Below are positions 35,686 through 45,593 of a stretch of 64,000 nucleotides of DNA, piece by piece. Where the stretch lies: assembly GCA_032358255.1 (NCBI GenBank), contig JAULBX010006553.1, forward strand, positions 1 through 64,000, given 5' to 3'. Under the pieces are notes generated by a model. It saw only the letters and a list, made by a program, of their open reading frames with translations. It had not been told where the DNA came from and did no database searches. Origin of the DNA: Heterotrichella gracilis. Its lineage: Eukaryota; Sar; Xanthophyceae; Tribonematales; Xanthonemataceae. The position numbers were made by a program, and so were the translations under genes. How positions within the stretch are numbered: position 1 is the stretch's first letter; the number at the start of each line of letters is the position of its first letter.

Positions 35686-36548
35686 TCACTTCTCCTCACC
35701 ACCCTTCTTGCCGCACTGGAGCATGGGCGCGGAGTTCCAGGTGCCAAAGCTCCACAGGTGGCCCTCGGGGTCCTGCGCGGTGTACTCCTTGGAGCCATAG
35801 GGCTTGGCCTCAAGCGCCTCCACGATCTCAGCCCCCTGGGCCTTGGCGTGCTGGTAGTGGGCCTCGATGCCTGCTTCTGGGATGTAAACGTACATCATGT
35901 GGCTCCTGCAGGGGTCCTTGGATGCGGAGGGTGTGGTGGTCCTGAACTTGGGGTTTTGGGGACCCACCATGAAGATGCCGGTGCCCAGGCGCATGAAGGC
36001 GTGGGTCACCTCCCCCGTCTTGTCGTCCTTCATCACGTCGCACAGCTGCGGGGCAGGGCAAGGTGGTTGGAAGAGGGGGGGTGAGGGCAAAGGGTGGGGC
36101 AAGGTATAGGGAAAAGGTTCAGGCAGTGGTACATCAACGCGGGGGGCACACTCCGCACATCACGCTAGCACTGCATATATATGCTGATTCAACGTATCAG
36201 GCCTGCTTCTAGATACTCCTGGCATGAAAAGCCAGGTGCCTGCCATCACTGGAATTGACACTAGAAGGGCAGGCGATGTGCAGACACCCTGCATTGCGTT
36301 TGACAGACCAAGAACGTACAATCTCAGGTGACTCACAAACACCAAAGTGGGCTTCAAGCGAGGCGTGTCTAACGCCAGCAATTTCAGCTGAATATGCACG
36401 CTACCATGCCTTGTGCTCACATGCCATGTGCATGCATATCGTGGAGCTTGCGCACCGTTTCAAACCCGAACAGCTTGCGAAGGAACTCGACCGCGTTCCC
36501 TGGGTGTGAGTACAGCAGGTACGTCTGCATGTTAGACTCGTCAGCCAT
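35686..36548 (-). CDS. VOC (glyoxalase/bleomycin-resistance fold) family protein, copy 1
   Basis: Two exons join in phase to 150 residues: 36456-36548 and 35686-36045 (TGA). The protein is a single VOC domain of the PhnB/glyoxalase-like type. The first strand and helix are TYLLYSHPGNAVEFLRKLFG, the middle is HAFMRLGTGIFMVGPQNPKF, and the end is the family signature YTAQDPEGHLWSFGTWN. Substrate is unknown; such proteins are usually small metal-dependent lyases, dioxygenases or binding proteins. The neighbouring paralogue at 40539-41393 has the same exon structure and phase, including a 93-base first exon. The donor here is GTGCGC and in the paralogue GTAAGA. There is no targeting peptide, so a cytosolic location is likely. 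Confidence 0.85.
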
Positions 36549-36673
36549 GGCGCACAACGTGTGAAAGCTTTCGAAGTGGTTTACGCAGTGGGCACTTTGA
36601 ACTTCAAATTGAGCGTGGTCATAACTGGAGGGTGGCAGTCCGCAAAGTGAGGATACGGCACGATGCAAGTATA

Positions 36674-36685
36674 GGGTGGCTTTAT
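36674..36685 (-). promoter_or_regulatory. TATA-like box (TATAAAG) of VOC copy 1
   Basis: On the minus strand GTATAAAGCC lies ~130 bases upstream of the ATG. The paralogue has CATAAAAG at a similar place, supporting a real core promoter element. Confidence 0.4.
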
Positions 36686-36699
36686 ACGCTGCAGCTTGA

Positions 36700-36765
36700 A
36701 GCACAGCAGTTGCACAGCACGGCGCAGCACAGCACAGCACACAGCATGGGACAGCACAAGGGCTC
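36700..36765. repeat. (GCACA)n / CAGCA-type tandem repeat upstream of VOC copy 1
   Basis: Repeated AGCAC/AGCACA words. A comparable AGCACAGCAC cluster lies upstream of the second VOC gene (41585-41690), which suggests the promoter region was duplicated with the gene. Confidence 0.7.
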
Positions 36766-37249
36766 ACGCGGGCAGGTCACGCCTCCTGAAAGTATATTAG
36801 AAGCATCGGGGTGCGTGCAGGCGTTCTTCCACCTGTGGCACAGGCTGTATATAGAGCCTTGGCAACCTTGTCGAACGTGCGCAAAGGCGCTGTATGTATG
36901 CGAGTTATGCATGCACTTCGATATGCATGCATCTGCCTCAGATCGTTCAAAATAGCAAAGCTCATACAGAAGCCTCTATTTCGAACGGCACATTCCAACA
37001 AGTCTCGATGAAAGTAGTTGTTTTGAAGTTCAACAGTGGCTGAAAGGGTGGCATTGCTTCTTTGCGTTTATAGTTGAAACATTGCATAGACGCTGCCCCG
37101 GTGGCTAGTGCTGGGTTGTTGCCCGCATATTTTCAGCTACAGGGTCTTTGGCTTCCCAAACTTCACCCTATCGCTTCCTGTCGACGCGGGTGTTGGAGGC
37201 AAATACTTCTAGTTGGGCTGGTGAGCGTTCCGCCGGCAGCTTCAACCTC
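36766..37249. other. Divergent intergenic spacer
   Basis: Between the VOC copy 1 promoter (-) and the coiled-coil gene (+). No gene recognised. A TATATAG word at ~36848 is the only promoter-like feature. Confidence 0.35.
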
Positions 37250-38680
37250 ATGGAGAACCAAGGAGGTGGGTGCCAACCCCTTGCTGTTACTCGCAGGAGA
37301 CTGTACTCTTTCTTTGGTTATCAGCCTTGCTAAAGTTGGGTTTTTCACTGTGCCATTGCTGTTGTGTTTTTAAACATATACGACGCGCAAGCATCGCCCC
37401 TTGCAGGTGTCACCACTTGCCAGCCACAAGCACAACAGCAGTCAAAAGGCATAGGGCTCGACCAACCTCAAGTATGGATCACATCACTGGGGTACAGCTA
37501 TGGTGCAGCCCTTATGCTAGGTAAAACCTTGTATGTGCAGGCCCAGTGGGTACGTGAAGCCTCCACCTGCTACTTTCACAGGGAAGGGTATTGTGGTGCA
37601 CCCTTTGTGCTTTGCGCACAACCTTGCTACAAAAGTGTGCATGGGAAACACTCTGCTATTCAATATAGGGCTTGGATAGCGCACAGTCTGGTGGTGATAC
37701 CGATTGTACACAGTGTGGCCACCTTGCATATGCCTGCTGGTGTGAGCCTTGCTGACAGTCAAAACGATGGAGCCCCTGATCCTGATACAATAGCCTATTG
37801 TTTAGAGGGTGGTGCTGGGCAGTGCCTGCTGAATTTCTTGCCTATGTATGGTTGCCGCACCCCTGTATCTCACCTGTACCTTGAACCCCGTGCAGAACTT
37901 GAGACCTCCAAGCGGTTCGTAGCTGCGTCTGAGCAACGCCAAGAGGTGCTGAAGAGGAAAATAGAGGAGAGTAAGCGGCGGGCAGAGCGCATGCAGCAGC
38001 GGCGACAGGCCAAAGTGCAGGGGATACACGCCAGGCGGCAGCCAGCGGCCACTTGTGGCATCCCTTCTGCGCCGTACCTGCGAAGCCCAAAGACAGAACG
38101 GCCACATGGAAACACTGTGGTTGTGGAGGAGACACGCGACTCAGGTATGCTTGCCCCCTGCATGCTGCCTGGGTGGTTGTGACTGACTTCCCTGCACTGC
38201 TACGCTGTTGACAAGGTTAAGGGGTTGATGTGTCTGCATTTACAAACTTATAACTTCACACCCCCTGGCTTGTTGCAGGCACTGGACAGCTGAGTGTGGA
38301 TGAGCAAGCCAGTGGGAGCCAAGTGCATGGAGGTGACGGAGGGCAAGCAATGTCCGTCTCTGCCCTGCTGGCCGGTGTGGCTGCATGGACAGGGTTGCGA
38401 CACAGGGGATCCCGGGGATACAAGGTATGCTGGCCTCTGCTTACTACCAATAGGTTGCTGTTACTGGCTTGCCTGGACCACTCAGTTTCCAAGGTTGAAG
38501 GGTTGACCAAACATAGAATTTCACGCAAACACTAGTGTTGCACCATGCCTTGCTATCCTTGCAGGCAATGTTTGAACCAGGGATCTCTACCTTAGGGAAA
38601 ATCATAGAACCCTACATTAGGGTAATTGTGTACACTGCCAACCTCACTACTTTGCTGCTTTGTTGCAGGCTCTAGAATGA
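37250..38680 (+). CDS. Unknown protein with a basic coiled coil
   Basis: A five-exon model joins in phase to 322 residues: 37250-37265, 37407-38144, 38279-38424, 38565-38621 and 38669-38680 (TGA). The long second exon may itself hold an unrecognised intron. The clearest region is a charged helix (EQRQEVLKRKIEESKRRAER followed by MQQRRQAKVQG) at ~residues 190-230, predicted to form a coiled coil. A small Ala/Gly segment follows (SVSALLAGVAAWTGLRHRG), then a short conserved-looking end (FEPGISTLGKIIEPYIRALE). I do not recognise the family. The ATG in the tiny first exon is inferred from phase only. Confidence 0.5.
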
Positions 38681-40538
38681 CTTGGATTGAGCAAGGTAGA
38701 AGTGTACTTGGCTTGCTGCTGAATGACTTGAAGTGCAGCGGAGGCAGCACCAGTGGAGTGGAGTGGTCGAATGCACCGGAGGCGGCACCAGCAATTTAGC
38801 CAGGTTGAAATACGCAGCGGGCAGGGCACAGCAGTTTTATGTCTAACAAGGGGCAGAGCAGTTGAGCATTGCACTGATTCCATCGTGCTACTGATCGCAA
38901 ATTGACCTCTTATGAATCAAGGGATAGCGAAGTCCATAAGTGTACGCACACAACTGGTGGTGAACCCCAGCCAAATGCGCATACAGACTGACTGGAAGTG
39001 GCCTGTACCTGTCTATCAAAGTCACTGGAACTCTAATAGAGCCCTTGCAAGGGTTTGCTGAACACCCCAAGGTGAGTTTATCTTGGGGTTTTCAGCAAAC
39101 CCTTAGTAAGGGCTTTGCTAAAGTTCCATTGACTTCGATAGACAGGTACAAGGCATTTCCAGTCAGTCTGTATGCGTATGGCAGGCGTTGCGCAGACACG
39201 TGCTAGCTGCCAAGACATTGTTGTGCGGCTGTAGGGTTTGGGCTGGCAGGTGGTAGGGTGCACATTGCTAGATTGCGTGGCGCGCCGACCCTAGCTGCCC
39301 TTCTTGCATGCGTGTGTTGTGGAAGAGGGTTGGAGTGTTCTTGGCAGGGTTTCCCAAACATGGCAAGGGCTTTATAAGGTCTATTTCTGGCACCTTCATG
39401 TGGAGGGATTTTTCAAGAACTTTCCGGGTGCTGCAGCTTTATGTAGACACGGGCAAAGATTGATGGTTCACGTAGGGTTTTGTAGGGTTGGTAGGCTAGG
39501 ACAGGGATTTTCCAGGGTTTGCCAGAAAATACATGTATGCATTGCATGCATGTATTGTCTGCCACTGTACGTATGCATATGCACAGGCTTTGCATGATAT
39601 TGGAATGCACGTCTTCCTTGCCTTGATGAGGTGTGCGATGCGCCACCATTTTAGTAATGTGCACCCAACGCAGGCATGCACTGTAACTGTTTTGCGTCAG
39701 CCCAGACAAACCTCGTCACGCCTGAGGCTCTGTAACCCTAATGCATTGATGCAACTGACGAACGCCCACCAGCCAGGGCCTGTTTTGCTGAACCTTCAAG
39801 GTACAATTTTATCTCATATGCGATCATGTGCCAGCGAACCCTTGTGTTGGCCGCGCAAAGTCAGCGCTGCGATGCATGAAGCTGCTTTTCAAACCAGATG
39901 CAACAAGTGTCCTCCACTCTGTGTAACAAATTTTATGTGGTCCATCACAATGTTACAGCAAAGTTGTTCCACCTTCATGTTTGGCTAGAACTTGTTCAAC
40001 CATGCCGCACGGCGTTCAAAACCCTCTAGTGCACTGTACTTGTGAACAAAATAGTGGCTACCACATGGTTACTAGCAGGAAATACTAGCTGCTAACACGA
40101 GAGCTCTTCTACACTGAAAGACACTGTGGCGTAATCCGGCGCTCAACTTGATAAATGCCAGCTATTACCTGGGCATAAGGGTGATCAAATACTATTAGGA
40201 AAAATACTACTTGCTTGTTTTGCAAACGATGTACTTGCTTGTACAGCTAGGCCCAGCCCCCACTGATTTATTTATCTACTGCAAACAGGGGCACTGCCAC
40301 AAAAGCAACAAACAGATCTATACACAGCCTGTGTATTGCATGCGCTTCAGCATATCAGGCGCATTTCACACTCAGCAACATTGTCCCTTTAAAATATCCA
40401 CACACTTTTCCACTCCGTCCACTGTGACATCAAGCTTTGCCTGGAGCAGACAACAACAGGCCTGCTCAAAATCAACACAGAACGCATATTTGCACTACAC
40501 CAGCTCCCCCACATCTCTCAAGCTACCACATTGGGCGT
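38681..40538. other. Intergenic region containing a long hairpin
   Basis: No gene recognised apart from the inverted repeat at 38975-39179. Scattered TAGGGTTT-like words occur at 39230-39500. Confidence 0.4.
38975..39179. repeat. ~205-bp near-perfect hairpin (MITE or small-RNA precursor candidate)
   Basis: Two ~95-base arms are reverse complements with a handful of mismatches and small bulges. The outer end ATGCGCATACAGACTGACTGG pairs with its complement at 39159-39179, and CTTGGGGT near 39074 pairs with ACCCCAAG at 39064-39071. The loop is only ~10 bases. Either strand transcribed would fold into a long stem-loop like an algal miRNA/siRNA precursor. A foldback MITE is the alternative; I see no clear target-site duplication. 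Confidence 0.75.
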
Positions 40539-41393
40539 TCATTTCTCAGCCAGCAGCGTGTTGGAGTTCCAGGTGCCAAAGCTCCACAGGTGGCCCTCGG
40601 GGTCGCGCGCGGTGTACTCCTTGGAGCAGTAGGGCTTGGCCTCAGGCTCGTTCAGGATCTCAGCCCCATTGGCCTTGGCGTGCTGGTAGTGCGCGTCGAT
40701 GCCCGCCTCTGGCACGTACGCGTACACCATGTGGCTCCTGCGGGTGTCCTTGGAGGCGGCAGGGGTGGTGGTGGTGCTGCACTCGGCCATGTTGGGTGTG
40801 CCGAGCATGAAGATGCCGGTGCCGAAGCGCATGAAGGCGTGCTTCACCTGCCCGGTCTTCTCGTCCTTCATCAGCTCGCCAAGCTGCACAGCAGAGGGGG
40901 GTTGAGTGAGGTAGGGTTTGAGTTAAGTAGGAAGGGTTTGAGTGAGTTAGGTGGGAAGGGTTTGCGTTACGGAAAGAGGTTTGAGTTAGGGAAGGTATTG
41001 GCTGACAAGCTGGGAACAAGCGCAGGGCAAGCAGGACAGGTGTTCATGTTGGGACAAGGTGGGCAATTGCAACACTGTATATTGCACCATGCATGCATAC
41101 ATATGTAAGTGGTGGCCCTCTACCACATGCACTAAACCTGGCCAAGAGCACGTTGCTTCAAGCTCAAGGTTGCTAGCAGTAGTAATAGCAGACGCCAGGC
41201 GAAGAAAGTATTGTGCAGGCACTACATATGTGGGCAAGTTGAGCACTCTAAGCATACACACACATACAATTGGCATTGCATGTTGTTGGGCAGCTCTTAC
41301 CACTTTGAACCCGAACATCTTCTCAAGGAACCCGACCGCGGCACCCGTATCCGAGTACATCAGGTAGGTCTGGAAGTTGGACTCGTCAGCCAT
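40539..41393 (-). CDS. VOC (glyoxalase/bleomycin-resistance fold) family protein, copy 2
   Basis: Two exons join in phase to 145 residues: 41301-41393 and 40539-40883 (TGA). The sequence is closely similar to copy 1: TYLMYSDTGAAVGFLEKMFG, HAFMRFGTGIFMLGTPN and YTARDPEGHLWSFGTWN. It differs mainly at the C-terminus, where copy 1 ends in Lys/Glu-rich residues. Same strand, same intron position and phase as copy 1, so the pair arose by direct duplication of the whole gene, now ~5 kb apart with an unrelated plus-strand gene between. Substrate unknown. Confidence 0.85.
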
Positions 41394-41564
41394 GGCGTGG
41401 GTGGGTGCGGAAAGGTGGGAGGTCTGCGAAACGTTCTTGCACTGCACTGTGGGTTGCATCCTTTGCTGAAGCTCAAACCGAATGAGCAGCGCTGCTGAAC
41501 ACAAAGTGTCGTGGGGTAGCAGTGGTGATTAGTTTTGCACAATGCGAGCAGTTTGAAGGGCTTT

Positions 41565-41575
41565 TATGCCTTCTG
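41565..41575 (-). promoter_or_regulatory. TATA-like box (CATAAAAG) of VOC copy 2
   Basis: Minus-strand GGCATAAAAGCC lies ~175 bases upstream of the ATG, matching the TATA-like element of copy 1. Confidence 0.35.
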
Positions 41576-41584
41576 CGCCAGCAC

Positions 41585-41690
41585 TCAGCACGACACAGCA
41601 CACAGAGCACAGCACAGCATGGCCAGGTTAGGTAACCAGCTGTGTCATGACCTGCTATGTCATAGCACAGCACGGCGCAGCACGGCAGCT
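41585..41690. repeat. AGCAC-type tandem words upstream of VOC copy 2
   Basis: Clusters of AGCACAGCAC/AGCACGGC words, similar to those upstream of VOC copy 1 at 36700-36765. Confidence 0.65.
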
Positions 41691-42379
41691 TTGACTTTAC
41701 GATACGATCTAGAATGCAGGTTCGCTACAAGCGCGATATGTCGTACACCGTCGTACTTTGCGTAAGCCTTGCAGCATATTTATGCATGCATGCATCCCGC
41801 ATGCACCGGTTGACATAGGACACAGCTGTCAGACACTGGCAGTCTTCTTCATTGTGAACTGATGTTTTGCACTTCAGCAACAGACTATAGGCTTAATTGC
41901 TAGCCAATAACCCACAAAACCGCATGCAACCTGCCATGTGGCAGTTGAGTTCAGCTGTGCACCTCATCCTTGCAGCAACCAACTTGAAACCGTGTACTGT
42001 ATTCATGCGATGGGGGAAAACAGCCACCCTAACAGTGACAGTGAAAAAATGCCCAATATCAATGCCCATTGCCCAATGCCCATGCCCGCCCAAAACCCAT
42101 GCTATATGCCGCTCCCACCAGTAGGGCAACCAGGAACTTGAGTATGAGGAGGAGTCCAAGCAGTGTGACACGAAAGCCCTTCTCACGATGCGGCTGCACA
42201 GACCAGTACAACAACCCCGCCCCCAGGACCATATGACACTGCTTGATCCCGAGGCACTGGCCCCATGCATTGGTCGGAAGCAACTGAATAAATCCCCACG
42301 CACTGGTTGGAAGCAATTGAGGACAGATCAGTACAACAATCCCTCCAACGAACCCCAATTACTAGCACTCCTGCCACAC
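41691..42379. other. Intergenic spacer with a short tandem duplication
   Basis: AATGCCCATG words occur at 42045-42090. Two pairs of related segments (CAGTACAACAA at ~42205 and ~42332; GGTCGGAAGCAACTGAA and GGTTGGAAGCAATTGAG at ~42273 and ~42306) show a local duplication just beyond the 3' end of the reductase gene. No gene recognised. Confidence 0.4.
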
Positions 42380-44814
42380 TCAACCGGTAAGTGCCACGTA
42401 CTCCCCATTGACCCCCTTTCTGAAGAACTTGTCCTTGGAACGCCAATAGGTGGCAAACCGCCACAGCACCCCCGAGGGTGTCAGGAATTTGAAGTATTTC
42501 CCGTTCCCCACCACTCCCCTCATCCGGGGCGCCATCCACCGCGCCACGGTCCCAGGCCGCTCCGCCAAAATGTTGAAAACGCGGTACGCTGCCGCGGATT
42601 TAGGGGCCCCACCGACGAGCAAATCAGTGATGACCATCCCTGGAGACACAATGTGCACCGCTATTTTGGAACCTTTCACTTCAGCCGCCAACGATGCCTT
42701 CAGCTGCGTAAGGGCCCTTTTTGAGGCCCCATACGCTGCATTTCCTGGGGTTGCATTCCCCCATGCCCCTGTCCCGTCCACCAGGAAGATTTTGCCCCCT
42801 CCCTCCTGGTCCGCCATGACGCGCATCGCGGCGCGGGCCCCGAATATCGACCCCACCAGATTTGTGTTGATGATGGATGCCAGGGTGGCGGGGTCTGTGT
42901 CTGGGAGGTTGCTTTTCTCCACCTGCATGAGCGACCACCGCACATGTTACCATGCGTCACATAAATGGTCATGGCGCGTGAGGGTTCAGGGTGGGGAGCG
43001 TAGGGTTCAGAGGATTTGTTTCCTGCAAAGGGGCAATAGGGCGCATCCATTGCCTGCATCATGAAAGCGCTATGCAGCAGGGCTTATGATTTCTGCTCCC
43101 TCCGATGCACATGTTGCCATGTAAACATGTGACCTAGAGGTTGCCGCATGCAGCGGATGCTGAATCACCCTTTCATGACCCTAAAACCACAAATGCTGAC
43201 GCAGCGGGTCATGACGAAGAGGGTGATAGTGCATCAGATGATGGTGGCAGGTGATGATGGTGCTGCTGCGTATGGTGCCGCACAATTAGTTAGTTAGTCA
43301 ATTACATGCATACCAGCAATACAGCCAGATTAGCAGTCGGTCTTGCATATGCGGCACCACACAGCTCTTTCCTGGCACTGTTTGAACCACTTATTGATCC
43401 CACGCGACTTGAGGTCCTGCTGGAGTAAGTCAGCCCATGAGGTGCCGCATAATATTCATCACAAACCAGACACCCACGTGTTGCTCGCTCAGATGTCCTC
43501 CCTGACCCGGTGACCCACCCACCCACAACACCCCCTTTTCATACCTGCGACACCCCCGCATTGTTCACCCAGATGTCCACCCGGCCCAGCTCCACCCTTG
43601 CCACATGCGCCAGGTGCTCCACCTGAGAACATGAATATCAGTGATCAGCGATTTCTTATATCACCATGAAGATCTTCTTAAACCTTCTCTGAGTTGATCG
43701 GTAAAGGTAATAGCAAAAGTAAAGATGAACAAAACAGTAAATGTTCACGGAAAGCCCACCACAGCCTGGTAGAACCAGTTCATCGTACCCCGTCCCAGAG
43801 GTCATGCAAGACCAACAGGCATCCGTCACGCCCCAACTTTAACTTTCGCAACACTCCCCAAGAAGGGCAAGATCGTACCTGATCCGCCTGCCCCACGTCG
43901 CACGCCACCCCTTTCACTTTCGCATCTGGGTACACCCACTGCAGCTGCGCCGCCACCTGGTGGCAGGCGGAGGCGCTGCGCGCGCTGATGATGACGTCAT
44001 CGCCCAGGGCAAGAAATTCCTGGGCTAGGGCGCGGCCCAGACCCCGGGTAGACCCTGTGATGACCACCTGTGAGGGGGGAATAATCTACACAAAACAAAG
44101 GGAAAAGCATGAGGGAAACTGGGGGAGTAAAGTGTGTTTATTAATGCATTTCAACCTCTCCAGCTGCGTGCGCTGATGATGATGCTTGCAAGCACTGATC
44201 CTCTCCCACGAGCAGGAAGTCCTGGGCCAGGGCGCTGCCCAGACCCTGGGTGGACCCGTAATGACAACCTCTGCAGGGGGTAAATCACAGACTAAATATA
44301 AGAACCGTCCTGGCATGCATCCACCCTGGCAAGGCACCCAGGGCTGATTGACAAGTTTTCTACAGCTCATCCAGACCAACAATCGCACCCGTATGCCTTC
44401 CGATCCCCTGTAACCCCTCACTTAGCAGTCCTGCATAGGGTTGAGGGTCTACCTTGAGGCAACCGCGCCAACGTTCCAACTTGTCCCTCAGGAATGCTTT
44501 GCTTGATGTTTCCTCCTAGCCTTAGGGTTGATGGTGAAGGTCTAGGGTTTAAAGTTTACCTTGAGGCCCCCAGGTTTCTGGGGGCGCGTCCACTGCTGCT
44601 GCTCACTTAGCAGTCCTGAATGCAGGCTTCAAGTGTAAGGTTTAGGGTTAACAGTCCTGGCTTAGGGTTTAGGGTGTACCTTGAGGCCACCAGGTTTCCG
44701 GGTCAGGTCCACTGCCACTCGCTGCTTGCGGGCAGCCAGTGCTTTGAGCGCCAGCCAGAGTAGCGGGGGTATGGCAGCGCCAACCAGCAGGGACCCAGTG
44801 TGTAGGTTCTCCAT
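42380..44814 (-). CDS. Chlorophyll(ide) b reductase, NYC1/NOL-type short-chain dehydrogenase
   Basis: Four exons join in phase to 314 residues: 44680-44814, 43879-44067, 43545-43622 and 42380-42922 (TGA). A hydrophobic N-terminal segment (SLLVGAAIPPLLWLALKAL) suggests a membrane anchor as in NYC1. The SDR core follows: cofactor motif VVITGSTRGLG (~46-56), VDIWVNNAGVS, and the catalytic Tyr-Lys pair in AAYGASKRALTQLKASLAAE. The C-terminal region SPGMVITDLL, FNILAERPGTVA and KYFKFLTP is characteristic of NYC1/NOL rather than generic SDRs. The enzyme reduces the 7-formyl group of chlorophyll b to 7-hydroxymethyl, the first step of chlorophyll b turnover and LHC breakdown on thylakoids. The N-terminus is shorter than in plant NYC1, so an unrecognised transit exon is possible. 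Confidence 0.85.
43468..43517 (-). repeat. Echo of reductase exon 3 end
   Basis: CACCCACGTGTTGCTCGCTC AGATGTCC.CCC resembles the exon 3 end CACCCCCGCATTGTTCACCC AGATGTCCACCC (43549-43580). The copy lies ~80 bases further along the transcript, within intron 3. Confidence 0.55.
44166..44275 (-). repeat. Upstream echo of reductase exon 2 start
   Basis: This segment matches 43978-44075 (GCGCTGATGATGA, CAGGAAGTCCTGGGCCAGGGC, GCCCAGACCCTGGGTGGACC). It includes an acceptor-like CTGCAG and VVITG coding, then loses frame in the cofactor motif. It lies in intron 1 and is probably inactive. Confidence 0.75.
44445..44600 (-). repeat. Two echoes of reductase exon 1 end with TTTAGGG-like tracts
   Basis: The exon 1 end plus donor (ACCTTGAGGCCACCAGGTTT on the plus strand, from 44678) is copied at 44560-44600 (ACCTTGAGGCCCCCAGGTTT) and weakly at 44451-44480 (ACCTTGAGGCAACCGCG). 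TTTAGGG-like tracts lie immediately next to each copy. Confidence 0.75.
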
Positions 44815-45593
44815 AGACCCTCACGGCAAGGAACGCAGGTTGAGGAACGGGGTCTGACTTGACCGCCCTGAGGAAAGGGTTCAGAGTCCTGCTAGGGCAA
44901 GGGTTTCAGCTGCCAGTGTGTGCCTGGCTTTGTAGGTTGGTGCCGTGCCACAGCACTCCGGGGTTGCTGACTTACTGATCAATGCAAAAATTGATTTATT
45001 GCAGTGTATTTTATTGGAGCTGCGCCACACCATATGGCTTCAAAGCTACATGGTGGTGTGGGTTTTGCATGCATGCATGGTTCCTTAAGTGGGTGGGCAG
45101 CAGAGCACCGCAAGTGAAGGGAACCAAGACTTATACGGGCTAGAGAAATGAGAACTTGTGTTGCAGAAAGCATGTTTTGAAGTATGCATGTGCGGTTTTG
45201 TTTTTTGCCTGCAAAGCGCAGGGCGAAAGGGTGTGGCTGTGTCCAGTCCAGGGTGGATAGACACGTGGAGCAGGCAGTCGAGATACATTGCAATCATGGA
45301 GCGAAAGTTGCACAAATGGGGTCCAAAGAGCGGCTTTGACGAGTAGTTGGGCGCAGTTTATCGAACCGTGAAACTCTACACTGTTCTTACCCGGACCCAC
45401 CAAAGACTACTCCGAGCATGCCACAACTTGGTCATTACCTGCGTCTCGGAAGCATCTTTCCGCAACGGAGACGCCCAGATAAGGCGACTAGTGGGTGTTG
45501 GCATATTCCTTCTCTATTTTACCGCCCGCAAAATGGCACACTAGCTGCACTCTGTGTCCGGGGATAGCCCCTGTGACATGTAGGTCTGGGTCA
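44815..45593. other. Divergent intergenic spacer
   Basis: Promoter region between the reductase (-) and the membrane coiled-coil gene (+). No element identified and no small gene supported. Confidence 0.4.
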
